NCBI GenBank assembly: GCA_946548085.1
Contig: CAMNPN010000090.1
Location: 1 to 64,000, forward strand
Length of the DNA: 64,000 bases
DNA from: an uncultured Prevotella sp.
Lineage (GTDB): Bacteria > Bacteroidota > Bacteroidia > Bacteroidales > Bacteroidaceae
Direction: 5' to 3'
Shown here: one piece after another, positions 42,751 to 52,554 of the stretch
How the letters are laid out: every line of letters begins with the position of its first letter
Position numbering within the stretch: the stretch's first letter is position 1
The notes under the pieces: model-generated
Database searches by the model: none
Seen by the model: the letters and a program-made list of their open reading frames with translations, nothing else
Told to the model about the DNA's origin: nothing
Translations under genes and position numbers: made by a program

Positions 42751-43788
42751 ATGAGTATAAAGCGTGTTCTCTCGTTTGATGTGATGCGCATCGTGGCGGC
42801 CTTCTCCATCGTGGTGCAGCACGTCAGCGGCCAGTTCCTGGCAGAGGTGTTCCCTTCAGCAGAGTGGGAGGTGAGGAATCTGTACACATCTGTGTCCCAA
42901 TGGGGCGTGGCGGTGTTCTTCATGATTTCTGGCGCTTTGTTCCTCTCCCCTGATAAGCCACTGGTCGTCAGGCGTCTCTTTAGTAAGAATCTCTTGCGGG
43001 TGGTCTATGCCTTCCTTTTCTGGTCTGCCGTCTACTTCCTGGTTACTGAGGACATAGGCCAAGGAGTGAAGATCGGCTTTATAAGCATTCTCAAGGGGCC
43101 GCCTCACTTCTGGTTCCTGAAGGTGATGATTGGCATCTATCTGATACTGCCTGTTCTGAAGGCGATTGCCTCGCACGAGAAGGCGTTCAGCTATCTCGTG
43201 GTGGTGGCACTAATCACGACGTTCGTCATCCCGTCAGTGTTCAGCCACATGGCGCTGTTCAACCCCCAGCGTATGCAGGTGCTGGCCGACTATTACGATG
43301 GCTTCGGGCTGCCTTCACTATACTTTATCACTTACTTTGTCTTAGGCCATTGGCTCTTCTCCCATACGATTTCCTGCCGCATGAGGAAGATAATCTATTT
43401 GGTGGCAGCCTTGAGCGTGGTGGCAGGGGCCATCGGAACCCGCTGGCTGTCGTTCAGGTTGGGCATGAGCCACAATTTCTTTTACGACGACCTGCATCCC
43501 TTTGTCCTTATCCAGGGGGTGGCGGTGTTCGTGTTCCTGAAAGACCGCTTCGTGAGCCTGTCTCCACAATGGAGCAAGACGGTGGTCAGTCACTCAAACT
43601 ATAGCTTTGGTATATATCTGGTGCATCCGCTTATCATGTACATCTTTACAGGCATCCTTGGATTCAGTTCTTCGGCCTTCAGTCCTGCCTGGTTTATTCC
43701 TGTGTATATCGTTTTCGTCTATATCCTCTCTTATTGCTTAGTGCGGTTCATCAGTATGATTCCCTTCATGAGAAAGTTTGTGATGTGA
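42751..43788 (+). CDS. OafA/WecH-type membrane acyltransferase
   Basis: A 345-residue integral membrane acyltransferase (Acyl_transf_3 family) with about ten membrane segments. Seen: RVLSFDVMRIVAAFSIVVQHVSG with the conserved His in the first segment region, an Arg-rich loop (VVRRLFSKNLLRVVYAFLFW) and YSFGIYLVHPLIMYI in the last third. These enzymes usually O-acetylate surface polysaccharides using acetyl-CoA. It follows the CotH-like gene after 29 bases and adds a third kind of acyltransferase to this surface-modification region. Confidence 0.88.
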   Translation: MSIKRVLSFDVMRIVAAFSIVVQHVSGQFLAEVFPSAEWEVRNLYTSVSQWGVAVFFMISGALFLSPDKPLVVRRLFSKNLLRVVYAFLFWSAVYFLVTEDIGQGVKIGFISILKGPPHFWFLKVMIGIYLILPVLKAIASHEKAFSYLVVVALITTFVIPSVFSHMALFNPQRMQVLADYYDGFGLPSLYFITYFVLGHWLFSHTISCRMRKIIYLVAALSVVAGAIGTRWLSFRLGMSHNFFYDDLHPFVLIQGVAVFVFLKDRFVSLSPQWSKTVVSHSNYSFGIYLVHPLIMYIFTGILGFSSSAFSPAWFIPVYIVFVYILSYCLVRFISMIPFMRKFVM

Positions 43789-43813
43789 CGACTTTATAAA
43801 TATCGCTTATATT

Positions 43814-45463
43814 ATGACAAACGAATATCAGATGCGGGTAGAGCCGCAGGTGGCAGCTCAGGAGAATTTGCTGAGACGACGGATCGCTGATGAGCAGGGC
43901 ATCGACGAGCGGACGATTTACGGCGTGAGGATTCTGCGGCGGAGCATCGATGCGCGGCAGCGGCAGATATGGGTGAACCTGACGGTGAGGGTCTATGTGA
44001 ATGAGCAGCCGCAGGACGATGCCTACCAGCGTACGGACTATCCCAACGTCGAGGGCCGCCCTCAGGTGATTGTCGTCGGAGCAGGGCCTGGCGGGCTGTT
44101 CGCGGCACTGAGGCTGATAGAGCTGGGGCTGAGGCCGGTAGTGCTCGAGCGGGGCAAGAATGTTCATGAGCGAAAGAAGGACCTGGCCAACATCACCAAG
44201 ACCCAGAAGGTAGATGCCGAGAGCAATTATTGTTTTGGCGAGGGTGGGGCGGGGGCCTATTCTGACGGAAAGCTCTACACCCGCAGCAAGAAGCGTGGCA
44301 ATATAGAAAAGATACTTAATGTGTTCTGTCAGCATGGTGCCTCTACGTCCATCTTGGCTGATGCCCATCCCCATATCGGGACCGACAAGCTGCCCAAGGT
44401 GATAGAGGCCATGCGCAATACCATCCTCAGGTGTGGGGGAGAAGTGCACTTCCAGACCAAGATGACGAGGCTGATTTTTCGTGGAGTGAGGAGTGGGGAG
44501 TGTGGAGTGAGATTACCTATCAGCGGAGAAGAGTTAATAGTCATTGGAGTGGAGGCAGAAGACATCTCTTACTCCTCACTCCTCACTCCACACTCCTCGA
44601 AGGAATTCTTCGGCCCTGTCATCCTGGCCACAGGTCACTCAGCCAGAGATGTTTACCGCTATCTGGCTGAAGCAAAGATCGAAATTGAGGCAAAGGGAAT
44701 CGCTGTCGGCGTGAGACTGGAGCATCCGTCTCAGTTGATCGACCAAATACAGTATCACTCCAAGCAGGGTAGGGGGCGCTGGCTGCCTGCCGCGGAGTAT
44801 TCGATGGTGACTCAGGTGGATGGACGAGGGGTGTACTCTTTCTGTATGTGTCCTGGCGGCTTCGTCATCCCAGCTGCTACAGACAAGGAGCAGATTGTGG
44901 TGAATGGTATGAGTCCGGCCAGTCGCGGCACCCAATGGAGCAACAGCGGCATGGTGGTCGAAGTGAGACCGGAAGACCTTGACGATAACCAGTATCCGAT
45001 AGCCAATAACCCCTTGAGGGTGATGCAATTCCAGGAAGAGCTCGAGAGGATGTGCTGGCAGCAAGGGAATATGAGGCAGACGGCTCCTGCCCAGCGGATG
45101 GCAGACTTCGTGAACGGTCGTCTTAGCTATGACCTGCCTAAATCGTCGTATGCGCCAGGATTGATTTCCAGTCCCCTTCATTTCTGGCTGCCAAAGATGA
45201 TTACGAAGCGGCTGCAGGAAGGCTTCAAGACTTTCGGGCGCCAGGCACACGGCTTCCTGACCAATGAGGCGGTGATGATAGCCGTAGAGACACGGACAAG
45301 CAGTCCGATACGGATCGTCAGGGATAAAGACACGCTTCAGCATGTCCGTATCCAAGGACTTTTCCCTTGTGGAGAAGGAGCAGGCTATGCCGGCGGCATC
45401 GTCTCCGCAGGTGTCGATGGCGAGCGATGTGCCGAGAGTGTGGCAGCCAGCTATAAACGATAA
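43814..45463 (+). CDS. FAD-dependent oxidoreductase (COG2509-like) with in-frame palindromic insertion
   Basis: A 549-residue flavoprotein. The Rossmann motif VVGAGPGGLFAALRL lies near residue 90, followed by VLERGKNVHERKKD, the YCFGEGGAGAYSDGKLYTR element and GPVILATGHSARDVY. The C-terminal part contains PCGEGAGYAGGIVSAGVDG. These proteins are uncharacterised dehydrogenases. Residues about 222-263 contain two heptamer-encoded stretches (RSGECGVR and YSSLLTPHSS) flanking a core, forming the repeat element at 44478-44601. This replaces or extends a loop before the GPVILATGHS strand. The fold probably tolerates it because all later motifs remain in frame. Confidence 0.85.
   Translation: MTNEYQMRVEPQVAAQENLLRRRIADEQGIDERTIYGVRILRRSIDARQRQIWVNLTVRVYVNEQPQDDAYQRTDYPNVEGRPQVIVVGAGPGGLFAALRLIELGLRPVVLERGKNVHERKKDLANITKTQKVDAESNYCFGEGGAGAYSDGKLYTRSKKRGNIEKILNVFCQHGASTSILADAHPHIGTDKLPKVIEAMRNTILRCGGEVHFQTKMTRLIFRGVRSGECGVRLPISGEELIVIGVEAEDISYSSLLTPHSSKEFFGPVILATGHSARDVYRYLAEAKIEIEAKGIAVGVRLEHPSQLIDQIQYHSKQGRGRWLPAAEYSMVTQVDGRGVYSFCMCPGGFVIPAATDKEQIVVNGMSPASRGTQWSNSGMVVEVRPEDLDDNQYPIANNPLRVMQFQEELERMCWQQGNMRQTAPAQRMADFVNGRLSYDLPKSSYAPGLISSPLHFWLPKMITKRLQEGFKTFGRQAHGFLTNEAVMIAVETRTSSPIRIVRDKDTLQHVRIQGLFPCGEGAGYAGGIVSAGVDGERCAESVAASYKR
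44478..44601. repeat. Palindromic heptamer-arm element inside the FAD oxidoreductase gene
   Basis: Left arm 44481-44508 (GTGGAGT, GAGGAGT, GGGGAGT, GTGGAGT); right arm 44571-44598 (ACTCCTC twice, ACTCCAC, ACTCCTC). Ends TTCGTGGAG and CTCCTCGAA are inverted. The core differs from the two other copies. Confidence 0.8.
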
Positions 45464-45498
45464 ACTATCAACTATTAACAAAATAAACTCCGAAAAAG

Positions 45499-45530
45499 TT
45501 TGGAAGTTCCAAATCTTTTTCGTATCTTTG
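45499..45530 (+). promoter_or_regulatory. Promoter of the cytidylate-kinase-like gene
   Basis: TTTG at 45499-45502, 20 bases, TATCTTTG at 45523-45530. Confidence 0.75.
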
Positions 45531-45574
45531 CAAGGTGAACAATTGATATCAGTTTAACTAAAAGATAACGCTCT

Positions 45575-46195
45575 ATGAACAGGGAGGAAAAATTCGTTAT
45601 TACGATCAGCCGCCAGTTCGGAACAGGCGGACATGAGATTGGTGCAGAGCTGGCTCGCCGGCTTGGTGTGAAATTGCTGGATAAGCAAATCCTGAACGAG
45701 GTTGCGAAGCGAAACAGGGTGGTGGAAGAGGCCATGGAGAAGATCGAGGCCCGCAATCCGTTGTGGCGCGACGACTTTACCAACTTCTACCAGAACTACA
45801 TGAGTAAGGCCGAGTATGATGGTGCTGAGCACGATCAGACGTCGCACGAACTTTTTGATGCTCAGGCAGAGACCATCAGGAGGATTGCCGCCAAGGAGTC
45901 GTGCGTCATCGTGGGTCGCTGCGGCTTCCATATCTTCGCCGACCATCCGAATGCCTTGAAGATCTTCATCCACTCTACGGAGGACTGCCGTAAGCGCAGG
46001 ATAGCCAAGAAGTATGGTCTGGATCTGCGGGATGCAGCAGCCATGGTGGTTGACAACGACTACAGCCGAGAACTCTATACGAAGACTTTCACGGGTAAGG
46101 ACTGGACGGATGCACGTAATTATGACATCTCGATCGATGTCCGTAAGTTCGGCATTAACGGCGCTGTGGATTTCTTAATGAACTGTCTTGAATAG
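45575..46195 (+). CDS. Cytidylate-kinase-like family protein
   Basis: A 206-residue P-loop protein. The stretch ITISRQFGTGGHEIGAELARRLG is a cytidylate-kinase-like nucleotide-binding site in which the usual GxxGxGKS loop is modified. VIVGRCGFHIFADHPNALKIFIHS and RDWTDARNYDISIDV-like elements follow (KDWTDARNYDISID). It is common in Bacteroidetes and Firmicutes and is distinct from the essential Cmk. Its true substrate is unknown. Monocistronic by promoter placement. Confidence 0.85.
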   Translation: MNREEKFVITISRQFGTGGHEIGAELARRLGVKLLDKQILNEVAKRNRVVEEAMEKIEARNPLWRDDFTNFYQNYMSKAEYDGAEHDQTSHELFDAQAETIRRIAAKESCVIVGRCGFHIFADHPNALKIFIHSTEDCRKRRIAKKYGLDLRDAAAMVVDNDYSRELYTKTFTGKDWTDARNYDISIDVRKFGINGAVDFLMNCLE

Positions 46196-46210
46196 TTTTC
46201 TTGAGAAAAA

Positions 46211-46242
46211 TTTGTGTATATACTGATTTTTTAGTACCTTTG
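46211..46242 (+). promoter_or_regulatory. Promoter of pheT
   Basis: TTTG at 46211-46214, 20 bases, TACCTTTG at 46235-46242. Confidence 0.75.
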
Positions 46243-46287
46243 CACGCTGAAATTTCACAAGTTGGTAATTACTAAAGAATCGGTATA

Positions 46288-48738
46288 ATGAATATTTCCT
46301 ACAAATGGTTGAAGGAATACGTTGATTTCGACCTGACGGCCCAGCAGGTGTGTGATGCCCTGACGTCAACAGGCCTCGAAGTCGACGCATTGGAAGAGGT
46401 ACAGAGTATCAAGGGTGGTCTGAAGGGTCTTTATGTGGGCAAGGTGCTCACTTGTGAAGCCCATCCCAACAGTGACCATCTGCATGTGACGACAGTAGAC
46501 TTAGGCAAGGGCGAGCCCTCACAGATTGTTTGTGGCGCCCCCAATGTGGCTGCGGGTCAGAAGGTGATCGTGGCCGACCTGGGTTGTGTGCTCTATGATG
46601 GCGACAAGGAGTTTGTCATCAAGAAATCCAAGTTGCGTGGCGTCGAGTCAAACGGTATGATCTGTGCAGAGGATGAGATCGGTATCGGCAACGACCATTC
46701 CGGCATCATCGTCCTCCCGGAGGATGCCGTGGTAGGCACGCCTGCCGCTGAGTATTATCATCTGGAGAGCGACTGGCTCATTGAGGTGGACATCACCGCC
46801 AACCGTGCTGACGGCTTGAGCCACTGGGGTGTGGCCCGCGACCTGTATGCCTGGCTGAAGAGCAATGGCTACGAGACGCAGATGCACCGTCCTGACTGTT
46901 CTAAGTTCAAGGTCGACAATCACAATCTGCCTATCGAGGTAACCATCGAGAACCAGGAGGCCTGCAAGCGCTATGCCTGTGTCAGTATCACCGACTGCGA
47001 GGTGAAGGAGAGTCCAGACTGGCTGAAGAACAGACTGACCACCATCGGCCTTCGTCCTATCAATAATATCGTAGACATCACGAACTATATCATGATGGCC
47101 TATGGCCAGCCGCTGCATACCTTCGATGCCGACATGGTGAAGGGACATAAGATTGTCGTAAAGACGATGCCCGACGGAACACCGTTCCAGACGCTCGACG
47201 GCGTGGAGCATAAACTCTCTGACCGCGACCTGGCCATCTGTAATGCCGAGGAGCCGATGTGCATCGCCGGCGTCTTCGGTGGTAAGGGTAGCGGCACGTA
47301 TGAGACCACGAAGAATGTTGTGCTCGAGAGTGCTTACTTCCATCCCACATGGATCCGTAAGAGTGCCCGCCGTCATGGTCTGAGCACGGATGCCTCGTTC
47401 CGCTTCGAGCGTGGCGTCGATCCCAATGGCACCATCTATGCGCTGCAGCAGGCTGCCATCCTCTGTCAGGAACTGGCAGGCGGTAAGGTGTCGATGGAGA
47501 TATGTGATGTCTATCCCGAGCCCATCAAGAATGCTGTCGTAGACCTGAGTTTCAAGTATGTCCACGACCTGGTGGGTAAGGACATCGATCCGGAGGTCAT
47601 CAAGGCCATCTGCCTCTCGCTTGAGATGGAGATCAAGTACGAGAACGAGCAGGGACTGACCCTTGAGATACCAGCCTACCGTGTCGACGTGCAGCGTCCC
47701 TGTGATGTCGTCGAGGATATCCTGCGTATCTATGGATATAATAATGTGGAGATTCCCACGCAGTTGAAGAGCTCGCTCGTCATCAAGGGCGATGAGGACC
47801 AGAAGCACAAACTGGCCAATCTCGTGAGCGAGCAGTTGGTAGGCGAGGGCTTCAACGAGATCCTGAACAACTCGCTCACCAAGTCGGCCTATTACGGCGA
47901 CCAGCAGGATACCCTCGTCCACATCATGAATCCGCTGTCGAGCGATCTGAACGTGATGCGCCAGACGCTGCTCTTCGGTGGCCTGGAGAGCATTCAGCAC
48001 AACGTGAACCGCAAGCGTCAGAACCTGCGCTTCTTCGAGTTCGGCAATGTCTATACCTTCTCGCCAGAGAAGCAGAACGACGACGAGCCGATGCCGGCCT
48101 ACAAGGAACAGTATCATGCCGCTCTCTGGGTGACGGGTAAGCGAGTCGAAGGCTCGTGGGCCCACCAGAACGAGGACTCTACCTACTACGAACTGAGTGC
48201 TTATGTAGAGAATATCTTCCGTCGCATAGGTGTCAAGCCAGGCATGATTGTCCGTAAGAAGTCTGAGCGGGATATCTTCTCCGCAGGTCAGACCATCGAG
48301 AACCGGGGTGGGAAGACGCTCGTTGAGATGGGTATCATCTCGAAGAAACTCCAGAAGCAGTTCGGTCTCGACAATCCCGTCTACTATGCCGAACTGAACT
48401 GGACGGCCCTGATGAAGGTAATCAAGAAGAACGAGGTGCTCTATACAGAGATCTCCAAGTTCCCCGCCGTCAGCCGCGACCTCGCCCTTCTGGTGGACAC
48501 TAACGTTGAGTTCGCCCAGATTGAGCAGATTGCCCGTCAGGCAGAGAAGAAACTCCTGAAGAAGGTAGAACTCTTCGATGTCTATGAAGGCGACAAACTA
48601 CCTCAGGGCAAGAAGTCGTACGCCGTGAACTTCATCCTCCAGGACGAGGAGAAGACGATGGGCGACAAGCAGATCGACGCCATCATGCAGAAGCTTATCG
48701 CCAGCCTGAAGAAGCAACTCAACGCCGAACTCAGGTAG
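46288..48738 (+). CDS. pheT: Phenylalanine-tRNA ligase beta subunit
   Basis: An 816-residue subunit of PheRS. Domains in order: N-terminal B1 (SYKWLKEYVDFDL), an OB-type tRNA-binding domain (GKVLTCEAHPNSDHLHVTTVDLG, CGAPNVAAGQKV), the B3/B4 editing region (GVFGGKGSGTYETTKNVVLESAYF), B5 (VDVQRPCDVVEDILRIYGYNNV), the catalytic-like core (NPLSSDLNVMRQTLL) and the C-terminal anticodon-binding domain (FPAVSRDLALLVD). pheS is not adjacent, as is usual in Bacteroidetes. It has its own promoter. Confidence 0.96.
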   Translation: MNISYKWLKEYVDFDLTAQQVCDALTSTGLEVDALEEVQSIKGGLKGLYVGKVLTCEAHPNSDHLHVTTVDLGKGEPSQIVCGAPNVAAGQKVIVADLGCVLYDGDKEFVIKKSKLRGVESNGMICAEDEIGIGNDHSGIIVLPEDAVVGTPAAEYYHLESDWLIEVDITANRADGLSHWGVARDLYAWLKSNGYETQMHRPDCSKFKVDNHNLPIEVTIENQEACKRYACVSITDCEVKESPDWLKNRLTTIGLRPINNIVDITNYIMMAYGQPLHTFDADMVKGHKIVVKTMPDGTPFQTLDGVEHKLSDRDLAICNAEEPMCIAGVFGGKGSGTYETTKNVVLESAYFHPTWIRKSARRHGLSTDASFRFERGVDPNGTIYALQQAAILCQELAGGKVSMEICDVYPEPIKNAVVDLSFKYVHDLVGKDIDPEVIKAICLSLEMEIKYENEQGLTLEIPAYRVDVQRPCDVVEDILRIYGYNNVEIPTQLKSSLVIKGDEDQKHKLANLVSEQLVGEGFNEILNNSLTKSAYYGDQQDTLVHIMNPLSSDLNVMRQTLLFGGLESIQHNVNRKRQNLRFFEFGNVYTFSPEKQNDDEPMPAYKEQYHAALWVTGKRVEGSWAHQNEDSTYYELSAYVENIFRRIGVKPGMIVRKKSERDIFSAGQTIENRGGKTLVEMGIISKKLQKQFGLDNPVYYAELNWTALMKVIKKNEVLYTEISKFPAVSRDLALLVDTNVEFAQIEQIARQAEKKLLKKVELFDVYEGDKLPQGKKSYAVNFILQDEEKTMGDKQIDAIMQKLIASLKKQLNAELR

Positions 48739-48778
48739 CAAATCGTAATTCGTAAATCAGTAAATTGTAAATAACATT

Positions 48779-49516
48779 ATGGGAAGAGCATTTGAATATC
48801 GTAAGGCTACGAAGCTGAAGCGATGGGGCCACATGGCCAAGACATTTACCAAGATCGGCAAGCAAATCGCTATCGCTGTGAAGGCAGGCGGTCCGGAGCC
48901 CGAGAACAACCCCGCACTCCGTGCATGTATTGCCAACGCCAAGCGCGAGAACATGCCGAAGGACAACATCGAGCGCGCCATCAAGAACGCGATGGGTAAG
49001 GATCAGAGCGAATACAAGGAAGTGACCTACGAGGGATACGGCCCTCACGGCATCGCCATCTTCGTGGATACCCTTACCGACAACACCACCCGTACGGTGG
49101 GTGACGTCCGCAGCGTCTTCAACAAGTTCAACGGCAACCTGGGCACCCAGGGCTCGCTGTCGTTCCTCTTCGACCACAAGGCCGTGTTCACCTTCAAGAA
49201 GAAGGACGGGCTCGACATGGACGAGATGATCCTCGACCTGATTGACTATGGCGTGGAGGATGAGTTCGACGAGGACGAGGAGGAGAACAGCATCACCATC
49301 TACGGCGACCCTTCCAGCTTCGGTGCTATCCAGAAGCATCTGGAGGAGAACGGCTTTGAGGTGACGGGAGCAGAGTTCACTCGCATCCCCAACGACCTGA
49401 AGGACGTGACGCCCGAGCAGCGTGAGACCATCGATAAGATGGTGGAGAAGCTGGAGGACTTTGACGACGTCCAGACCGTCTATACGAACATGAAGCCCGA
49501 AGAGGTGGCTGAATAA
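48779..49516 (+). CDS. YebC/PmpR/TACO1-family protein
   Basis: A 245-residue member of the YebC family. Seen: AKTFTKIGKQIAIAVKAGGPEPENNPALRACIANAKRENMPKDNIERAI and YEGYGPHGIAIFVDTLTDN. The usual N-terminal GHSKW is replaced by RWGHMAKTF preceded by MGRAFEYRKATK, a form common in Bacteroidetes. YebC proteins help translation of difficult stretches such as polyproline, or act as regulators. The leader 48745-48778 shows degenerate heptamers (CGTAATT, CGTAAAT type). Confidence 0.9.
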   Translation: MGRAFEYRKATKLKRWGHMAKTFTKIGKQIAIAVKAGGPEPENNPALRACIANAKRENMPKDNIERAIKNAMGKDQSEYKEVTYEGYGPHGIAIFVDTLTDNTTRTVGDVRSVFNKFNGNLGTQGSLSFLFDHKAVFTFKKKDGLDMDEMILDLIDYGVEDEFDEDEEENSITIYGDPSSFGAIQKHLEENGFEVTGAEFTRIPNDLKDVTPEQRETIDKMVEKLEDFDDVQTVYTNMKPEEVAE

Positions 49517-49562
49517 AAAGACAGCTCGGCGAGGTCTCTGACCGGAATCGCCGAGTTTGCTG

Positions 49563-49610
49563 ACCAAATTCGCCGATTTTGGTAACCAAATTCGGCGGAT
49601 TTGGTTTTTT
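49563..49610 (+). terminator. yebC terminator
   Basis: ACCAAATTCGCCGA at 49563-49576 pairs with TTCGGCGGATTTGGT at 49591-49605, followed by a T-run to 49610. Upstream 49520-49560 repeats the same CGCCGA motif. Confidence 0.8.
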
Positions 49611-49645
49611 AGTCCCTATCCCCTTCCCATAGAGGGGCGTCCGCC

Positions 49646-50032
49646 TTAATAGTCCTTGTCCGTCAGCACGATGTCGATGAACACCTTCTCTGGGTTCTTC
49701 TCCGAGCGGTAGGTGTAGGCGAAGCGGTAGTGGTTGTCCTTGTAGAGCTTCAGGGTTGTCGTGTTGCGCAGCTCGTTCTTTAGGATGTTGACGGCATCCA
49801 TGTTCTCCACGACGCTGTCATTATCTGCGAAGCCCGTCAGCTTGTAATAGTAATGCAGGGTGTGGGTCTCCCGTTCAAAGGTCAGGCTGTCGAGGGTGGT
49901 GTTGTTGTCCATCTTGGCAGGGCAGTTCTTTCTCGTGTACTCTTTTGCCTCGCGCTCACAACGGTCTTCAAGCGACTCCTGGCAAGCCGTGAATAGCAGC
50001 ATAATTGCCGATAATATCCATAACTTTTTCAT
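49646..50032 (-). CDS. Small lipoprotein of unknown function
   Basis: A 128-residue protein starting MKKLWILSAIMLLFTAC, a signal with lipobox ending at Cys17, so it is lipid-anchored. The mature part starts with an acidic/basic helix (QESLEDRCEREAKEYTRKNC) and continues with beta strands (LHYYYKLTG, YRFAYTYRS, EKVFIDIVL), perhaps a single small domain with a disulphide. ATG 50032 is chosen because upstream codons would add 27 unrelated residues before the signal. A TATCTTTG box lies on the coding strand at 50054-50061, divergent to the lepA promoter. Confidence 0.7.
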   Translation of the reverse strand: MKKLWILSAIMLLFTACQESLEDRCEREAKEYTRKNCPAKMDNNTTLDSLTFERETHTLHYYYKLTGFADNDSVVENMDAVNILKNELRNTTTLKLYKDNHYRFAYTYRSEKNPEKVFIDIVLTDKDY

Positions 50033-50102
50033 AACGAATGCTATTTTTGAGTGCAAAGATACAAAAAAAAGCAAAAATATCCGTAATCCGATGATTTTTT
50101 TG

Positions 50103-50110
50103 TATCTTTG
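50103..50110 (+). promoter_or_regulatory. -7 box TATCTTTG for lepA
   Basis: It lies 24 bases before the lepA start. No good -33 TTTG at the usual distance. Confidence 0.55.
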
Positions 50111-50133
50111 CACCTTAAAGACGCATAGAATTA

Positions 50134-51915
<1,782 letters not shown>

Positions 51916-51940
51916 ACAATAAACTAAAGGTCCCATAATT

Positions 51941-52540
51941 ATGCCAAGTATCCCTATTACAACCAGAGACGTGGCTCGAGAGTTAGCCAGACGCTACAGC
52001 ACAATGACTCATGACGAGTTGGATTTGCTTGAGAGTATCCTTGTGCCGATGAAATTTGCCAAGAATGAACTAATACTGAAAGAGGGTGAGACGTGTACGA
52101 ACATCTATTGGGTCGTGAAAGGTCTCGTCCGTCAGTTCTATTTCAAGAACGACAAGGAACTGACAGAATACATGGCAACCGAGAACAGCATCGTGATGTG
52201 TATCGAGAGCCTGTTCCGTGAGCAGCCTACCCGCCTGCAGATCAAGGCGATAGAACCCACGGTGATGATAGCCTTGCCGAAGGCCGACCTGGAGGCAGTA
52301 GCCATGAAGAGTGTGAACATCCAGATCCTGTATCGTAAGATTCTGGAGGAGTCGTTGATACTCAGCCAGCACCATGCCGACATGCTGAGGTTTGAGAGTG
52401 CCCAGGACAGGTATCAGAAGCTGGTGAAGAACCAGCCGCAGCTGGTACTTCGCGCCCCGTTGGTGTACATCGCCAGTTATCTGCAGATGACGCCAGAGAC
52501 GCTCTCCCGAGTGCGTACGGCCGCACTGTTAGAAAAATAA
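51941..52540 (+). CDS. Crp/Fnr-family transcriptional regulator
   Basis: A 199-residue protein with an N-terminal cyclic-nucleotide-binding-like domain (KNELILKEGETCTNIYWVVKGLVRQFYFKNDKELTEYMATEN) and a short C-terminal helix-turn-helix (APLVYIASYLQMTPETLSRVRTAAL). It lacks the four Cys of Fnr and the cAMP-contact Arg/Ser pair of Crp, so the effector is unknown. It is typical of many Bacteroidetes Crp-like proteins. It may regulate the following AT-rich gene, which starts 14 bases after it. Confidence 0.88.
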   Translation: MPSIPITTRDVARELARRYSTMTHDELDLLESILVPMKFAKNELILKEGETCTNIYWVVKGLVRQFYFKNDKELTEYMATENSIVMCIESLFREQPTRLQIKAIEPTVMIALPKADLEAVAMKSVNIQILYRKILEESLILSQHHADMLRFESAQDRYQKLVKNQPQLVLRAPLVYIASYLQMTPETLSRVRTAALLEK

Positions 52541-52554
52541 ATAGTAATAGTATA

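Noticed and set aside
46648..48165. 505-codon minus-strand frame
   Set aside because: It is the shadow of pheT in a GC-rich gene; composition is His/Asp/Leu-rich without domains.
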